Shown: positions 13,879-15,251 of the stretch, one piece after another
Numbering within the stretch: the stretch's first letter is position 1
Layout: each line of letters begins with the position of its first letter
Source of the DNA: Phycisphaerales bacterium
GTDB lineage: Bacteria; Planctomycetota; Phycisphaerae; Phycisphaerales; SM1A02
NCBI GenBank assembly: GCA_030748805.1
Contig: JASMLG010000042.1
Coordinates: 1-15,251, forward strand
Reading direction: 5' to 3'
Length of the DNA: 15,251 nucleotides
Made by a program: the position numbers and the translations under genes
The notes under the pieces: model-generated
The model's database searches: none
What the model was told of the DNA's origin: nothing
The model's input: the letters and a program-made list of their open reading frames with translations, nothing else

Positions 13879-13957
13879 ATTACTCATCCTTACAAGGTCA
13901 GGTGGCTCAGCAGTTCAGCCATCGAGGTAGTTGGCAACTGGGGACCGCGCGAGTAAT
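13879..13957 (+). ncRNA. predicted cloverleaf-like structured RNA of unknown class
   Basis: ATTACTC (13879-13885) pairs perfectly with GAGTAAT (13951-13957). Inside lie three hairpins in order: CCT-TACA-AGG (13888-13897), GGTGGCT with AGCCATC (13901-13923, 9-base loop), and GGT-AGTT-GGC-AACT-GGGG-ACC (13926-13946, four-G bulge). The layout and the 2-base first linker recall a tRNA, but there is no T-loop sequence, no clear anticodon and no CCA, on either strand. It lies 172 bp upstream of the cysteine-rich protein gene and is much more GC-rich than its surroundings. It could be a leader regulatory element or a small RNA. I matched it to no riboswitch family that I know. Confidence 0.4.
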
Positions 13958-14001
13958 AAGTTTTACATAACAGGGGGGTATTTAACAGGTTTTGCTTGAA
14001 A

Positions 14002-14054
14002 ATTGACGATTTTACTTGCAATAACTAACACACCTTGTGACAATGGCTACTTAA
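14002..14054 (+). promoter_or_regulatory. candidate promoter of the cysteine-rich exoprotein
   Basis: Two overlapping options are seen: TTGACG-N17-TAACAC, and TTGCAA-N17-GACAAT just downstream, each only a partial match to sigma-70 hexamers. A CRP half site, TTGTGACAATG, is present without its second half. The rest of the 13958-14129 stretch shows only a TAACAGG direct repeat and nothing else I can name. Confidence 0.22.
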
Positions 14055-14129
14055 GACACAGGTAAAGAAAGTTCTTGTAAATGGGAAATGTTCCCCGTTA
14101 TCTACAGATTATAAAAGGAGAGATGAGAG

Positions 14130-15215
14130 ATGAAATATACAATCGTACTTATAAGCGCAGCAACCATTATCGCCGGTGGTCAACTTGTCCAATCAGAGCA
14201 GGGTCGCACGAAACCGACAGCACATCTTGGAACACCTGTAACAGGTGAAGACCGTGGAGAGTGGGGCGCATGTTGCCTTCCTGATGGCTCGTGTGTTATG
14301 GAAAATGCATCTGACTGCTTTAGTAATTGGGGCGGAACTTATGTGGGAGGGGAGTGCTCGGACAACCCTTGCCCCGATCCAATTGGTGCATGTTGTAATA
14401 CATCTGGTTATGAATGTGAATTACTCACTGAGCCCGGTTGTGAAATAGAGGGTGGGTACTGGCAGGGAGGTGCGACTGATTGTGAAAGTGCAGGTTGCGC
14501 GATGGATCCTTGGGGCTCTTGTTGTCTACCGTATGGCGGATGTGAAAGCATGACCTTATGGGAATGTGACCAAGAATATATGGATGATGGTGGAATGGCT
14601 GGAGACAATTGGCAGGCATACACAACATGCGAAGAAGCAAATTGTGCACCAACATGTGATCCAACCGGATTCTTCGATAACGTCGCGTATCCACTTACTA
14701 TTTCATGTCAAGATGGTCCAACTGCGTGGCCAGCCAGTGACCTAGCAGGAGCTGGGTGTATGGGGGCGGGGAATGGTTTGTATGAATACATCAAAATTGA
14801 TCTAAATGGCGACAACGCACCTGAGACGATTATGTCTAAATCCTGTCTGTCTGAATGGGAAAATAATCGAGGTCGCGTACTCGTTGCTGGAAAGAACCCC
14901 GGTACCGTCGACATGCTTGATCTGATTAACATTCACCCAGACGCAATGATCTACACTGACTATACATGGGATGGCATGACGCAAATTTATCTCCTCGATT
15001 TCCTCGATGTCACTGGCGATGGGCTCCCAGATGCAATCATTTCAATTGGATGGTGTGATCCCACGATGCCGTGTGATCCTGTGGGAGTATTTTACGTCAC
15101 AAACATCTCAACACCACCCGGAGTTGCGTGTGCTTCAGACGTAAACAGTGATGGTACAACTGACGTGAACGACATACTCGCACTCATCTCAGGATGGGGG
15201 CCGTGTGTTCAGTGA
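14130..15215 (+). CDS. secreted cysteine-rich repeat protein with a dockerin-type end
   Basis: The 361-residue product has a signal peptide (about 1-22, MKYTIVLISAATIIAGG). Three cysteine-rich repeats follow at about 46-81, 86-123 and 129-172. Each opens with GACC, GACC or GSCC and continues with further Cys and Trp/Tyr-Gly segments, a pattern known from planctomycete exoproteins. Residues 175-330 form an unnamed domain with acidic DLNGDN- and DVTGDGLPD-type loops like those of VCBS/integrin-like surface repeats. The C terminus SDVNSDGTTDVNDILALISG is a single dockerin-like calcium loop. AAGGAG lies 9 bases before the ATG, one of the best ribosome binding sites here. It is probably an extracellular or cell-surface protein stabilised by disulfides; the function is unknown. 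Confidence 0.85.
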   Translation: MKYTIVLISAATIIAGGQLVQSEQGRTKPTAHLGTPVTGEDRGEWGACCLPDGSCVMENASDCFSNWGGTYVGGECSDNPCPDPIGACCNTSGYECELLTEPGCEIEGGYWQGGATDCESAGCAMDPWGSCCLPYGGCESMTLWECDQEYMDDGGMAGDNWQAYTTCEEANCAPTCDPTGFFDNVAYPLTISCQDGPTAWPASDLAGAGCMGAGNGLYEYIKIDLNGDNAPETIMSKSCLSEWENNRGRVLVAGKNPGTVDMLDLINIHPDAMIYTDYTWDGMTQIYLLDFLDVTGDGLPDAIISIGWCDPTMPCDPVGVFYVTNISTPPGVACASDVNSDGTTDVNDILALISGWGPCVQ

Positions 15216-15251
15216 CTAACTGAAATCGATTGTTGATGGATGGTTACTCTT

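Noticed and set aside
13879..13957. A tRNA gene
   Set aside because: Topology fits, but there is no T-loop TTC segment, no anticodon loop of the right size and no CCA on either strand.
13879..13957. A c-di-GMP (GEMM) riboswitch
   Set aside because: The conserved GGCAAACC and CGCAAAGCC segments are absent.
14044..14060. A CRP-type box before the last gene (TTGTGACAATGG)
   Set aside because: Only one half site is present.
1..15251. CRISPR arrays, insertion sequences, phage genes, rRNA or ordinary tRNA genes
   Set aside because: No regularly spaced repeats, transposase, integrase or RNA gene signatures were seen by eye in either strand.

Overview
The window looks like a chromosomal segment of an AT-rich marine planctomycete, probably of the Phycisphaerae type. 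The evidence is two secreted proteins ending in dockerin-like calcium-loop repeats, one of them with GACC-type cysteine repeats, a lysine-tailed HU protein of the kind seen in that phylum, and a NosR/NapH-like iron-sulfur membrane protein. The taxonomic call is inference from family resemblance; there is no rRNA gene in the window.

Layout. 1-377 (+): the C-terminal end of an MmgE/PrpD-family dehydratase and a possible tiny coupled ORF. 469-3165 (-): a small redox module of a c-type cytochrome, a NosR/NapH-like polyferredoxin membrane protein and, behind a 323-bp regulatory region, an Rrf2-family regulator. 3265-5083 (-): murQ and a PfkB-family sugar kinase. 5184-5543 (-): an HU-like nucleoid protein followed by hairpins. 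5825-9009 (+): a tight three-gene nucleotide-sugar operon (UDP-sugar dehydrogenase, NAD-dependent epimerase, GDP-L-fucose synthase) facing a GT4 glycosyltransferase on the opposite strand (9044-10321). 10525-12710 (+): a two-gene respiratory unit, a diheme NorC-like cytochrome overlapping a NorB-like haem-copper oxidase superfamily subunit. 12789-15215 (+): two secreted dockerin-type proteins separated by a 336-bp intergenic region with a predicted folded RNA.

How the parts may work together. The NosR/NapH-like protein with its cytochrome c, the Rrf2 regulator and the NorCB-like pair suggest low-oxygen or nitrogen-oxide respiration, although the two sets are about 7 kb apart. Three CRP/FNR-type palindromes of the form TGTGA-N6-TCACA (two perfect, one with a single mismatch) lie in intergenic DNA: ahead of the Rrf2 gene, ahead of the cytochrome c gene and ahead of the nucleotide-sugar operon. 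Two of them sit at standard activator distances from good sigma-70 promoters. A CRP-family regulator encoded elsewhere may therefore link respiration with surface-polysaccharide synthesis.

Most unusual signals: (i) the NorB-like protein has H-A-M where the superfamily has H-x-H, and a Glu two residues before its predicted metal-B His; (ii) the NorC-like gene has a strong ribosome binding site sealed in a 12-bp stem and no ordinary start codon at the right distance; (iii) the trio of CRP-type boxes; (iv) a cloverleaf-like intergenic RNA fold at 13879-13957; (v) a GC-rich 85-bp hairpin element at 1023-1107.
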